From: Glandiceps talaboti
Lineage: Eukaryota; Hemichordata; Enteropneusta; Spengelidae
Assembly: GCF_964340395.1 (NCBI RefSeq)
Contig: NC_135552.1
Location: 131,001-195,000 of the forward strand
Direction of reading: 5' to 3'
DNA: 64,000 nucleotides
Position numbers and translations under genes: made by a program. The notes below the pieces were generated by a model. The model was not told the DNA's origin. It saw nothing but the letters and a program-made list of their open reading frames with translations, and made no database searches. Below are positions 24,224 to 38,175 of this stretch, one piece after another. Position 1 is the first letter of the stretch. Each line of letters begins with the position of its first letter.

Positions 24224-26131
24224 CAGCGTGCGAAATTAACGCTGGTCCTTTGGCCCGAGACCAACAGATTTCCATTCGGACCGACAGATTTTCAGAATTA
24301 CAACAACGTATCGGTCCTTATGACCGACTGAAATTTGGAGTAAATAATAACATTTATTCAAAGATATATCCAATTTCAACTACATGAATCTGATCTTGTG
24401 TTACCTATTTTACTCTCGACATCTCGTTCAAGTCAAGCGACACACAGAGCTAGCTCACTCTGTGTTGTAGTCAATGATGATATCATGTCTACATATATGA
24501 CGTAGCATACAGCATTTACTTTATGAAATTATGTTAGCAAACACACGATTGGCTAAATTTCTCTAATTATTTTTGTCTTGTCTAATCAGAACGTCTTAGA
24601 CATTCAGACTCATTTTACGCATTCAGCGCATGCGTCTTTTTCCGCCATGATATCGTAATAACCAAGCTTAATAATCATTGTTGTAAAGTTTACTGTTCGA
24701 AGTGTATGAAACTTTTAACGTGTTTGAGACAGTTCCACATTGTATTTATAAAGTATGTGGCGATATTTAATGAGCTTCCGAAGAAGAAGACGAAACAGAC
24801 ACTGTTTTTTTTAAGGCTGGTATTAAAGCCGGTCAATGTTAGCGGGTTTCCCGATCAATTTACCGGAGTTCCCTATGTGTGTGGCCATGATCAAAACAAA
24901 CTGACGGAAAACATATAAACTACTCTGAAAATGGCGTTTTAACTAATAAAGAAGGCAGGTACACTTCGTAAAATATCTTTAGTACGATCGTTGTTTTTTT
25001 GTAAAAACAGTAAAAAAATGCGTAGTCTGATTACTTTCAATTTGATGCATATGATAACGTCCTGTCATGTTGTAACCAATGTATAAACTTAGAAATGTTG
25101 CATTTTTGTTGCCATTGTTGTATCAGGAAAATTACTGCATCATGCCAAACACGGGTACATAGTGGATGACACATTACAGTACAGTTTACCATATCACGTT
25201 CCCACGTCAAAAAAAAAAACCCTCGCACTGTAAGACATGTTTAGCCATGATAGTTCTCTTCATCATGGTCAGATTTATTACACAAACAATCAGAGACGAT
25301 ACTCAATACACCACGGTAGGGTATATGGGTAGGGCTTTATGGGGGGGGGGGGGCTTCTGTACATATTTGTAAAGACTGAAGGAAGACGAAACCGCTCCGT
25401 GTCACTGTGTGGATGGAAGTTGAATTAAAGCAAATACACAGTTTTCAAGAGGGATAGTTATGCGACAAAACCTTCTGCTATGGTGAATTTGTGGGTATAC
25501 GTTTGCTAAGAGTTGGACAGTACAGCTACATCAGCTGTTGCCACATACGATGAATCTGGCTTTGGATTATGTTATTCAGAATTTAGTGAATCGTACAGAG
25601 AGGAAGGAGAGGACTGTGATCTCTTAGAGATTGCAGATAATGTAGATTTATTGATTCATTCACCCATATTATCTACAATCTATGAATATGTGTATTTCTA
25701 TGGTGGAATGAATACATTCACTCTCAGACCACTATAGTCTATAGGAACAGATTATGCGAGAATGAATATTCATAGTCTCTGGGTTCATAGTTACAAATGA
25801 AAACCTCTACTTACAGAGTCAAAAGTACTTGCTTGTGAATCCAAAATTTACTTCAAAGTTATTTTTTGACTCTGTGAGTGGAAATTTTATGAAATTATAG
25901 TGGATAGTGAACAATTCGTTGTACTCTCTTTTACTTTTATATCTAAAGATATGTTGTATCATATTAAAGTTCAAAATCATTTAATCTGTAAATGGGGGGA
26001 GGGGTTTAGATACAGGTCGTGAACATGAATTGCATTGAGTATGGACCAGCAGTTTTCCTTAAGGACCAGCAGCATTTGCTACATGTCGGTCCTTATGACC
26101 AGTAGTCATTTTCCCTTAAGTTCACACACTG
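24224..26131. mobile_element. hAT-like element, 1908 bp, 8-bp target duplication
   Basis: GGTGTAAA flanks both ends (24216-24223 and 26132-26139). The left end CAGCGTGCGAAATTAAC pairs with the right end GTTCACACACTG reversed (CAGTGTGTGAACTTAA). CAG...CTG termini with an 8-bp duplication are typical of hAT transposons. The motif GGTCCTTATGACC occurs near both ends. No full transposase is present. An open frame at about 25513-25737 is acidic and unidentified. The interior from about 24830 to 25510 resembles the interior of the unrelated TTAA element at 34830-35515. Confidence 0.78.
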
Positions 26132-27345
26132 GGTGTAAAGTAAGATTTGTTCATTACATGATGATTCCATCAGTGATATGCAAATTAGGGCTAACAGTGT
26201 GTCTTTTTGGTTAAAATTCCAAAACTACTGAGCAGATTGGGCTGAAATTTAATGAGAATGCATCTAGGGATGTATGGACAAAGAAATATTAAGCATACAA
26301 TGATTCCATGAGTGATATGCAAATTAGGTGTAAAAATGTTCATTTTTGGTCAAAAACTTGTATCTCAAAAAGTACTTGGTCACCGAGTCTGAAACTTGGT
26401 GAGATGTTTCTGAAAGTGTTATTCTGCAGATTTTCTTCAAAACATATTGACAAAATTGGCCCTAGCAACCATGACCACGCCCTTAGCAACAACCAAATGG
26501 CAGTACATTTTGGTCAAATAACAACATCTGGTAGGCAAATGAGTAAACATTTAAAAGGTGTATGCAAATACCCTAGTAACCATGACCACGCCCATAGCAA
26601 CAGCCAAACGGTGGTGTATTTCACAAAGATAACAACAGGGATTAAAGACAATTGAATAAGCATTCAAAAATGTATGTAAATTTGCCTAGCAACAAGACCA
26701 CGCCCATAGCAACAGCCAAATGATCCCATATATTGCAAAGATAACAACGGGGATTAATAGACAATTGAATAAACATTCAAAAAATGTATGTAAATATGCC
26801 TAGCAACAAGACCACGCCCATAGCAACAGCCAAATAATCACGTATATTGCAAAGATAGCAACAGGAATAGAAAGACAAATGAATAAACATTCAAAAAATG
26901 TATGCAAATGTGCCTAGCAACAAGACCACGCCCATAGCAACAGCCAAATGATCCCATATATTGCAAAGATAACAACGGGGATTAATAGACAATTGAGTAA
27001 ACATTCAAAAAATGTATGTAAATATGCCTAGCAACAAGACCACGCCCATAGCAACAGCCAAATGATCACGTATATTGCAAAGATAATATCAGGAATTCAT
27101 ACACAAGTGAACAAAAACATACAAAAATGTATGGAAATATATCTAACAACATGACCACGCCCATAGCAACAGCCAAATGATAGCATATATCGTAAAGATA
27201 GCAACATGGCTGGATAGGCAACTGGATAGTCATTCAATAAATGAACACTTATTGTTAGCATGGACTACCATGTGGATAAACATTTTTTAAAAACTGTACA
27301 GTTGTGCTACATCGCCATTGGCGGTATTTTTACAGATATATGGCT
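26132..27345. repeat. RepA copy, central modules and 114-bp tandem tail
   Basis: Two central modules (GTGATATGCAAATTAGG) are followed by tail units with CCTAGCAACAAGACCACGCC at 26685, 26799, 26913 and 27027 (114-bp spacing), plus diverged units on both sides. The copy ends near the characteristic ACTGTACAGTTGTGCTACAT (27294). Confidence 0.92.
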
Positions 27346-27710
27346 AGGTAAAAAGCTATTGATATGGGAAATACACATTCACATTTATTTTTTATTGACA
27401 TATAAAGAAGAAAATTATTTTTCATAATTTTCATTAAAAATATTCAAAACGAGTGCTGTGACCCCATATTTTCTTTTCAATTTCTGAGAGCATGATAAAT
27501 ATATTTTGCAAAAAATCGCCTTTGATCAAACGGACATTACTTTTAATGTTACCTACCTTCCTTAAGGTAATCAGTTTAGTATTCACTCCATGAATGATAT
27601 TTCCTACCTACACTACATGTAGTAAGCAACAAATCATTCATTATTACTCCAACTGATTAATCAATTCTAGCAAGTCTAATTTAGACATAAAAAAATAATA
27701 TTATTACCAC

Positions 27711-28950
27711 AACTGAACAGAAAAGGTTCAGTAGTGCTATTGGCTTAGCAAAGTGTGTGTGTGTGTGTGTAAACAACTTAAAGTAAAATCCACCAAATCA
27801 ATTGCCATGATATTTGGTGGGTGTGTTACCTTGGGTGTCTAGTTGGGGAATTGTTCAAATCAAAATGATCTTGCCACCAGTGTGTGATTTCGGTCAAAAA
27901 TGTCATTTTGGGTCAAAAAACTTACACTCCAAAACTACAGGGGAGATCCATGTGACATTTGATGGGAATGTTCTTAGGGGTGTTAAGATTAGGAATTGTT
28001 TGCGACATGATGATTCCATAAGTGATATCAAAATTAGGGCTAAAAATGTGTTTTTTGGGTCAAAAAATCTTTAATTCCAAAACTACTGATAAAATTGGGC
28101 TGAAATTTAATGGGAATGCATGTAGGGATGTATAGATGAAGACATATTAAACATAATGATCTCATCAGTGATATGCAAATTAGGTGTAAAAATGTGAATT
28201 TTGGTCAAAATTTATACCTCAAAAAATACTTAGTCAATGAGACTGAAACTTGGTGAGATGTTTCTAGAAGTGTTATGCTGCAAATTTTTGACATAATTGG
28301 TCCCAGCAACCATGACCACGCACTTAGCAACAACCAAATGGCAATATATTTTGGTCAAATAATAACATCGGGTAGGCAAGTGAGTAAACATTCAAAATAT
28401 GTATGCAAGTACCCCTAGGCAACCATGACTACACCCATACCAACAGCCAAACAGTAGCGTATTACACAAAGATAACAACAGGGATTCTTAGACAAGTGAA
28501 TAAACATTCAAAAAATATAGGTAAAGTGCCTAGCAACAAGACCACACCCCTTAGCAACAGCCAAATGATAATGTATATTGCAAAGATAACAGGGATTAAT
28601 AGACAAATGAATAAACACTCAAAAGATGTATGTAAATATGCCGAGCAACAAAACCACGCCAATAGCAATAACCAAATGATCCCACATATTGCAAAGATAA
28701 CATCAGGGATTCATAGCCAAGTGAACAAACATTCAAAAAATATATGCAAATATGTCTAGGAACATGACCCCCACACTTAGCAACAGCCAAATGATGAAAT
28801 ATATTACAAAGATAACAACAGGGCTGGATAGGCAACTGGATAATCATTCAGCAATTTAACATGTATACTTACATGTAGCATGGATCAGCATGTGGGTATA
28901 CATTGTTAAAAAACTGTACAGTTGTGATACTATTGGCGCTATTGTTTTGA
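27711..28950. repeat. RepA copy, full head-centre-tail
   Basis: The copy runs from AACTGAACAGAAAAGGTTCA and a GTGT run, through GATATTTGGTGGGTGTGTTA and central modules, to five diverged tail units and the end CTGTACAGTTGTGATAC (28913). Open frames inside are by-products. Confidence 0.9.
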
Positions 28951-28959
28951 CTATACTTG

Positions 28960-29838
<879 letters not shown>

Positions 29839-30200
29839 TTTTTAGTCCACGAAAGCCATTACGATGGGCTCCGTGTATGCGTGTGTCCATCTGTAATATG
29901 TCATTTATCAGATATACAATATCTAATTTACTCAAATCTTGCACAAAGATGACATATCATATGGGACATACATGTATGCATGTGAATTTGCTTTTTGATA
30001 TATGCGAATTTGACCGAATGGCAGCTATGCTTTTGGTTAAAAATTAATATTTACTGCATAACTCAAAAACTAATAAACAGACACTTCATTCAAGTGTCTA
30101 CCCCATATTATCAGATGCAAGCTATCTTTGAGACTATGACTTTTGACCTTGATCTTGACCTTTATTCTGATTTCCACTACGTTATCTTCACACATTATGT
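29839..30200. repeat. Dispersed repeat (TTTAGTCCACGAAAGCC head)
   Basis: The stretch with CCATCTGTAATATGTCATTT and GCACAAAGATGACATATCAT recurs at about 31435-31560 (GTCCATAATATGTCATTTCT...CACAAATGTGACATGTG). It resembles the TCCG-headed family at 1975 and 11636. Confidence 0.6.
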
Positions 30201-32004
30201 CTAGTCAATCACATTACTCTTGCACAGAATTCTGTGCTTCCCCTACAGCGTTTATGTAAACTTGACAATGTCGTCACATCCCTATGTGATTTTAGTTAAA
30301 CCGACCGGAGGTGGAGTTCGGTTGGACATTTGCATAAATTCCCACGATAGTCGAAACAGCTGTACCAAATGAATATTAATGAACATTGACAACAGCCTGT
30401 TACTACTGACATGTGCGATTTGAGCTTTGCCCAGCATGGGGTTTAACCACAATTAACACCTTGAGTAATGAGATCCACTAGATGTGATGTGGGAAGATTA
30501 TGCTAAGTGTAAAATTGGAATACGGTCCTTCAGGAACTACGGTAGACTAGTCACATTGAAATATTTACATACTGCCAATTTATTTTTATATCATATTTAC
30601 AAGTAATATTGAAGGAAAGGTGTATACATGTACACAAGATTTTTTGGTGCTCATATCATTTTAACAGACTCACAGCCATATTGTTAATGAAAGATCATTG
30701 TTTACTGAATAACTCAAAAACTGTAATATATATAGAGCGTCCATTCAAGTGTCTACCCTCATAAATGTTGGAAGTTTTTAATTATTAAAATCCATTTTGA
30801 AACCCAGTACAGTTCTTGATTCATCACCTCACTCAATGTTCACTTCATGTTCTTGAGCTGTGATTGACTGTAGTTGGACTGATTGTATAGATTTATCAAT
30901 GAATTCCTTCAAAAACGATGAATTGTGATATCATTGACACTTGATATTTGCCTATGATATGTGCATGTCAATAAAATATTCAAAGGCTAACACTTCTTAT
31001 GAAGTAGGCTACTTGGTTTTAGTAATAGTGGAGTTTCAAGAGCATTTTAAACTGAACCAAGAGAATAGAACTAGAAGACTAATTTTTATAAAATAATTCT
31101 TTTGTTTGACTAGGATCATTTTGTTTACATGCACACATCACATGGATGTTTATATTTCACTTGAGAGATTATATAACATGGGTAGACAGACTGACTCTGT
31201 GTATGGTGTGTGTGACAATATTGTCTTGGCAACAGTAATCATTTAATATCCATCATACATATTTAGACTAGATCACAAGCTGTTTTACATATATTTGACA
31301 TGATTCAGAGGTTGGAGATCTATTACATACATGTAAGTGGAAACACACAACAACTGGATCTTGCAATAATAGTTTTAGTGTATGTGTTATACATGTAGCT
31401 TTAGTGGCAGACTACTACAATGTGCTCAGGCTGTTCGTCCGTCCGTCTGTCCATAATATGTCATTTCTCAGACATGTAGTATCCGATTTATTTCCAACCT
31501 GACACAAATGTGACATGTGTGGGACGTATGCACATCAATTTTTTTTAAAGAGATTATATAACATTGTATTAGGTGTGAATGAGGCTCTTAATCCCTCTCC
31601 CTACTGTCACAGTCACCTTTCAAGCATGCCTTTCATTTTAAACTCTCTCCAAAGACTGCCTGCCAAACATTATGCAAAACAGTACTTTGGGGGCTTTGTG
31701 GTTTTTGCAATTAACTCATAGAGTTTCTGTCGAAAAAGGTCAATGAGTAGTAAGCGTAGTCTATAACTGGAAATGAAGACCATTACATAGTCAGAATCAA
31801 AATCACTGCAGTTTCAGATGAGTTATGCGCTGTTGAAGTTGCTTGTTCCTAGCAGTTTTTATTTATGAATATATAATAAGTGATTTTTAAAAGGATTTTG
31901 ACATGGGAATTCAATCATTGTGAGATTATTTTTTACAGGATAAGTCAGAACCGAAATGATAGATTTTGATGACTGTAAATCAGTGAAATAAAAACTTTTT
32001 TCAG
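30201..32004. other. Intron DNA, mostly unassigned
   Basis: Apart from the dispersed repeat at 31425-31560 and remnants of a similar family at 30650-30760 (ACTCAAAAACTG...GTCCATTCAAGTGTCTACCC), nothing could be named. Confidence 0.35.
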
Positions 32005-32084
32005 GATCTGACTTTTATGACTCCAAGAACAAGGATGATCATATTGACAACATGATCGAAGATGCATTACTGATCAAGCGGTGA
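32005..32084 (+). pseudogene. Decayed copy of the terminal exon at 45663-45811
   Basis: After the acceptor CTTTTTTCAG the exon reads DSKNKDDHIDNMIEDA, then diverges and hits TGA at 32082-32084. The other copy reads DSKNKDDHIDDTIEDA. The match includes about 45 bp of upstream intron (GATGACTGTAA...GAAATAAAA), so this is a genomic duplication, not a retrocopy. It is in opposite orientation, 13.6 kb away. Confidence 0.7.
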
Positions 32085-32417
32085 TGAAAAAAACTAGCAG
32101 GCTACAATCAAGGGTAATAGAGTCAAAGTGTAGTTTAATCTGAAATTTGGTAGATACGTCCTTAGGGAGGTGGAAATTAAGATTTGTTCACGACATGAGG
32201 GCAGCCCTATTTATTTTTCTGTTTCTCAACTCCCAACCGACCCTAATTTGCAGCTCCAACATCAGAAAAAAGAAAAAAGAAAAAAGAAACTTTATTTCCA
32301 ACCGACCCCTGAGTTCATCTTAGCAACGCTACCGGTACCTCCAACGGCAAGATTGTAAGGTTCGAACGAACATCAAACGTCGGAGCAGCATTTGTCTTTC
32401 ATGGCTGAAGTCGTTGA

Positions 32418-32783
32418 GGTTGGAGGGAGGGTGTTAGAAGAAAAAACAGTAGGTTTGCATGTAATGTACAAGGTACAACAACACTGACCCAGAGTTTTGA
32501 AAGTCTGTGTAAAGACAAGGATACATATGCAGAACATGGAGTAACAGTCAAGCTTGGATACAAGGGTCCAACCCACGAAGCAGAGCACGTGGTTGCAGCC
32601 CCTATTATGGAAAGCCTAAAACTGTTGGTCACCCAAGGGGTGAATTTCATTAGATTTCGGGGTGTTTCTGTTGAAGGTAAAAACCAGCGAAACAGATATG
32701 GTACGTTTCTACCCTACCGGTACATTTATAAACACATGTATTATCAGACCCTGTTAGCATATGACATTTCCACTGCATTATGA
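32418..32783 (+). other. Unidentified 121-codon open frame
   Basis: A frame without stops from 32418 to 32783 includes SFESLCKDKDTYAEHGVTV and EAEHVVAAPIMESLKLLVTQ. Its composition looks protein-like and it has no repeat structure, but no family was recognised. It has no ATG until 32607. It could be an exon fragment or an old transposon piece. Confidence 0.3.
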
Positions 32784-32932
32784 TGTATTTTTACAGTCAA
32801 TTCGACAAAATAAAGAACGATAAATTAAATGTTTAGTACATAGATGTTGATAGATTAGTAGTATTGGTTTCCAACTTTGTCTCAATACTTACTAAAACAG
32901 TGACAGACATTGTCAAAGTTACACTAAAACTA

Positions 32933-33623
32933 AAGGCCCGGTTACATGATGCAACTCGAAGAGCAACGCACTACGCAATTCATCGCATGTACTCGCTTCA
33001 TCGCAGGGTCTTGCGACCTTGCTAGGTGCGTCGCAAGGAAACCAACATGTCAGTTTTTCTGTGACGAGTCGCAAGTTGAGTTGCTTCATGAGTTGCACCG
33101 TGTAAGCACATCTTCGCGTTGCAAGTATTAACCTTTGACATATACCTACATGTCAAATGATGTTCAATGTTATGGCTGCCATGTTTTTAGTATAAATTAT
33201 CTATTTCGGCAAAGTATTTTTGATATAACTTCGATTTATCACCTCTATTACCACTTATCAATAGTCTATGAATGCTTGATCTCCGCTGAATATCATTTTA
33301 TTTCTAACTTGAATGCAAGTAGCGACATCGGAAAGATCAACATCGCCCTAAACGAACTTCGAATTGAATAGTTTTACTATCGATACCTCAACAAGTTTTC
33401 AGTCATTTTATTCGTAAATATTAGCAATCTTATAGTATTTCTGCCAAGTTCCTGCCGCCAGAAGACTTGACCTCTATGACCTGTAACTTTTATATTATGT
33501 GCAACAGTTAGCTCTTGCGACTCACCAAGCAACTAGTTGCTTCCTGTATGCGCTCTTTTGCAGTTGCTAGCCTCGTCGCATGTGATGAATTGCTTCATGA
33601 GTTGCATCGTGTAACTGGGCCTT
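32933..33623. mobile_element. TIR element (MITE), about 690 bp, TA at both ends
   Basis: The left end AAGGCCCGGTTACATGATGC is inverted at the right as TTGCATCGTGTAACTGGGCCTT. The TIR continues with CAATTCATC for about 55 bp. TA dinucleotides flank both ends (32931-32932, 33624-33625). No transposase seen. TA-target classes (Tc1/mariner-like, ISL2EU-like) are possible. Confidence 0.72.
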
Positions 33624-34365
33624 TAGAGATAATATCAACAGTAAACGCCATGGTGCACACATAAAGTAGTCGCCTTGTCAAAGTGTACACTGCAAGACAA
33701 ATTTACATATTATGACCTGATAGTGTTCACACCTATTCAACCAATTCTATTCCATCCTATAGAAGAACTTTCTGTGACTTTACCAGGACACACTTACCAC
33801 CTAATTGGAAATAAAGATACTCATATTTATAATGCAAATCAAACAGATGCAGAACCACACAGTGCTTCCACCTTAACTATAGTGACCTCCCCAGTGGTCA
33901 ATATAGTGGAATGTACCAAGTATCTGCCCAAATGCAAACAACCACACGCTGGAAGAGATAAGAACAATCCTAAATAACCCTGGCATAGGGAACACACATT
34001 TTGGGTGTAACAGAAACAAGGTTAAATGGATCTTATAGTGACGAAAATATTAAAATTAAAATGTATGTATCTGAACAGACAGATCATGAAACAAAGGACC
34101 TTCCTACAAACAGTTTCAGTGGCGTTATGATATATGTTTTAGATCAAATTAATTATATCAGACGTGACGACCTGGAGACGAATGATATAGAATTGATCTG
34201 GATACAGCTATGTCCCAATTATGGAAGACAGACTACTGTAACAGTAATTTGCATGGCATACGGATCACCAGGGTATAACCTAACAACATGGACCTATAAC
34301 TTTGAACCCTTGCTTACCAGTCCTTACACTGAAGATAAACCAATAGCATTACTGAGTGTCTTTAA

Positions 34366-36194
34366 AGTGTACATGCAAAGGTATATACATTTGTACTTTT
34401 TTTCGTAATTATGTTTATTTTGCCATAAAAATAAATGAAATTGCATTCATACCTCTAAATATTGCGCGCATTGGCAAGAAAGTCGCAAAAATACTTGCCC
34501 CCTTAATCCCCTGTGCTTCGACTAACTTCGACACCGCAACTAGCTCACGAAAGGTGTCGAGGTCCCACGTGTTACAAAAGCCTTCTAAGCCTTTGTGTAA
34601 TGTTTACTTATGAATTACTAATTACGCTTGCCATATAGTATTATCTGTAACTGTACATATTGTGGTGTACCAGTTTAGTCTTCCGACAACAATGGTTCCT
34701 TGGTGTTTTGTCAGCAGCACCCACAGTGAAACGATCACCCTATACACATTTCCGAGTGACATAACTGAGTTGGTAATAATGGGTGAAGGCAGTTGAAATC
34801 AAGTAAAAACTGGACAGTGACGCCATACAGTGAAAGTCGGTAAATGTTACCGGGGCCAGGGTTCTCCATGCCACCGGTGTAGCCATGATCAAAGCGAAAA
34901 AAAGAAAGACAAATAAAATAATTTGAAATGATGTTTTCAAGAAAGCAAGTTAGCTTCATAAAATATTTTCATTACGATAGCATTTGTTTTTAAACAATGC
35001 GTAGTCCGATTGTATGTTTTGATTTCCATGTTGCTGGGAGTCGATCGTTTTCATTGTGATACATCACATACATCGTCGGAATCATATCAAAGTAAAAAGA
35101 CGCAACGCTCATTATAATGTTGCTATTTTTGTTTCCATTATTTTGTCTACATGAACAATTACTGTGTCATGCCAATCACATGTCAAAAGTGGATGGACAC
35201 AGCAAAGTACAGTCAGCACTAAGCTTCACGCTCCCAATCAAATAACTTCCACAACGTAAGACATGTCTATCCATAAAAAACTCAAACAAAAATGGTCGGA
35301 AACAATAGACAATACACCACAGTATGGCCGGCCTCAGTGAACATGGGCCGTGCTTTGAAAGAAGATGCAACCACTTCATGTCACTGTGTGGATGGTAATG
35401 AACGCAGTAAAAAATGAAATAAAGTACGTGTACACATAGCTTTCAAGAGGGACGGTTATCCAACAAAACGTTCTGCTCTAACGAATTTGTGGGTCTACTT
35501 TCGCGAAGATTTTGAATGGTCATAGATTGAATGTACTGTTACGACACATGCTACATTTGAACAACTTGAGAGAATATTATGGGGAACTCTTGAAGACAAA
35601 TAAAATAATTTGAAAGCCATTCTCATTCTCTGTATGTTTGATTGGTATGGAAATATTACATAATATTCGTTTCGATTACATTGTCTGCAGGAGCTGTTTT
35701 CCACCCATTGAATAGTTATGTCAACAAAGGACGCTGATAACAGCATTCACTTTATGTAAACAACACAGCTTCACTAGGACATACTCATTCACTACCAGAG
35801 GAACTATCGTTACTGCTAGCGGTCGGTTCGAATGAATTTGGCTAAATCACACCATCAGATGTTAATGCTGGAGTGTATTGCTCTACGCTTGAGGAATCTG
35901 ATCAATATGCAACGTCGGGTTCTGGCGAAAACGGGTTTTGAAGTTGACCTTCTGGTTCGACCATAATGGCTTTACATGTAAAGATACACTGACGAATGCG
36001 TTTGTGTTCCTGCATTGACTTCATAAAGTTCCAAATCCTGTCCTATCCATATGTGGCTGAGCCAAGAGTGCCTCATTTTTCGCGCAATTTCTCGTGTTAG
36101 AATTATATTGTACTATTACAAACCCGATTTCCTTTATTTTTATGGCAAAATAAACATAATTACGAAAAAAAGTATGTACCTTTGCATGTACACT
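34366..36194. mobile_element. TTAA-site transposon with about 80-bp TIRs (piggyBac-like target)
   Basis: TTAA lies on both sides (34362-34365 and 36195-36198). The left end AGTGTACATGCAAAGGTA is inverted at the right end TACCTTTGCATGTACACT. The TIR continues through TTTTTTTCGTAATTATG and TTTATTTTGCCATAAAAATA. Removing the element plus one TTAA restores the LINE endonuclease frame exactly. No transposase frame is recognisable, so it is non-autonomous. Its interior (34830-35515) resembles the interior of the hAT-like element at 24830-25510. Confidence 0.85.
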
Positions 36195-36280
36195 TTAATG
36201 TAGATTTAATTAAAAATAATAACGAATCCCAAACATCGCTGGAAATGATTCAAAACTACCAACTAACCCAGCTAATCATG

Positions 36281-36656
36281 TAACAAAGAATTCAAAATCG
36301 GAACAGTTGCGGGGCAAAGTGCTAGATCTAGCACTTCGCCACTTTTTGACAAAGTGCTAGATCTAGCACTTTAGCGAAAACTGACGAAGTGCTAGATCTA
36401 GCACTTTGTCAAAAAGTGGCGAAGTGCTAGATCTAGGTCATCGGTAAATATGTCGTGTTATAACTTATACCGCAGTAATGGACATGTTATTACTCTCAGT
36501 GTAAAATGTTACTTCCGGTGTTTATATAACGACCTTAGAGTTTGATTTTCCGTATGTTTTGCCAATGCACAAACAAGTTTCTATTTCGTAATTTTTAGTA
36601 ACGTTCAGTTTTGTACTTTTTCGATGTTCTTTGCGGCGAAAACTATAACAGCACGT
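36281..36656. mobile_element. Fragment of the MULE-like family with palindrome array
   Basis: It starts GTAACAAAGAATTCAAAATC like the reversed right end of the element at 1709-4857 and matches it to the segment ending ACAGCAC. Four palindromes GTGCTAGATCTAGCAC or variants lie at about 36322, 36355, 36392 and 36424. It sits in the LINE endonuclease. No 9-bp duplication was found, so one end is probably deleted. Confidence 0.72.
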
Positions 36657-37849
36657 GGTCGTTTCCCACTAGAGTGACTGACAGAATCAGCACTCTAATT
36701 GACCACATATACTCAACAACAAATCATGATGTAACAGCTGTCAAAGTATCAACAATGACCACTTCCCTACTTGTGTTGTGTATTGTAATTATTTGGAAAG
36801 CAAAAACAGCCATACAAGCATCAAATATTGATGCTACAGGAACTTTGACGAAACAAAATTTCTAACAGATCTACAAAAATTCCCTTGGTCCACACTTGAC
36901 ATGTTTTCAGACCAAAGCAACGCTCTTCACTTCTGGTACAAATTGTTTATGGACATCATTGACTCACACGCTTCAATGAAACAAAGGCAAGTCAAACATC
37001 CAAAACTACCTGCATGGTTAAACAATGACATTTTATCAGCTTGGGCCGAAATGATTGTGTCAGTATGGTTAGAAGAGCGAAAGCAGAATATTATCGAACA
37101 ACGATTAAAAGTAACCATGGTAACAGTAGATAAATATGGAGCTACCTCCGTGATATGGCACCAAAAACATCAAAAACAGCTTCAAAAAACCTTAAAGATG
37201 GAAACCAGATTTGTACTGATCCAAAAGACATTGCCAACTTGCTTCACAACTACTTTTCAACTACTGTGCAAAATTATTAACCAGAATCTAACGATCATCG
37301 ATATGTAAATGAGAAACTGGAACAGTATATTTCATCGAGGGTGTGCACAGATATTCAATTTTCAATACCCCAAATACCAACTGAATTTGTCCTGAACTAA
37401 ATGCTCAACTTGGACAATGGAAAGGCCACAGGAACATAAGTGCTAGACTTTTACGTCTTTCAGCCCCTGTAATTACTCCCTCTATTGTTAAAATCATGAA
37501 CTTAAGTATTACGTTTGGAGAATTCCCCAAAGTATGGAAAACTGCACATGTGACCCCTGTACTATAATGTAATTATAGCCCTAAATCCAGTTTGTGTACT
37601 CTAAGTAAGATCATAGAACGGCACATCCACAAAACATTTTGCTCATTTTTTACGGAAAGCAATTTACTCCATGAGGCACAATCAGGATTTCATGGTTTCC
37701 ACTCGTGTGAAACAGCCCTAAACTGACTGTTCAATGTATGGACGAACAACATGGACAAAGGCCAACTAAATAGAACTGTTTTCTTTGACCTAAGGGTGGC
37801 ATTTGACATGATCGACCTAGACATACTAATATGTAAGTTAAGAATGTCC

Positions 37850-38175
37850 AAGTGTAATAACAATACTATTGACTGGTTTACTACTCACAAGTGTAATAAC
37901 ATTACTATTGACTGGTTTACTACTCACAAGTGTAATAACATTACTATTGACTGGTTTACTACTCACATTACTATTGACTGGTTTACTACTCACAAGTGTA
38001 ATAACAATACTATTGACTGGTTTACTACTCACAAGTGTAATAACATTACTATTGACTGGTTTACTACTCACAAGTGTAATAACAATACTATTGACTGGTT
38101 TACTACTCACAAGTGTAATAACAATACTATTGACTGGTTTACTACTCACAAGTGTAATAACCATACTATTGACTG
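37850..38175 (+). repeat. 39-bp tandem expansion inside LINE RT
   Basis: About eight copies of a unit encoding KCNNNTIDWFTTH start at 37850 and then every 39 bases. One copy is shortened. The unit corresponds to the RT segment between the AFD and GVPQGS motifs, which normally occurs once. Confidence 0.93.
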
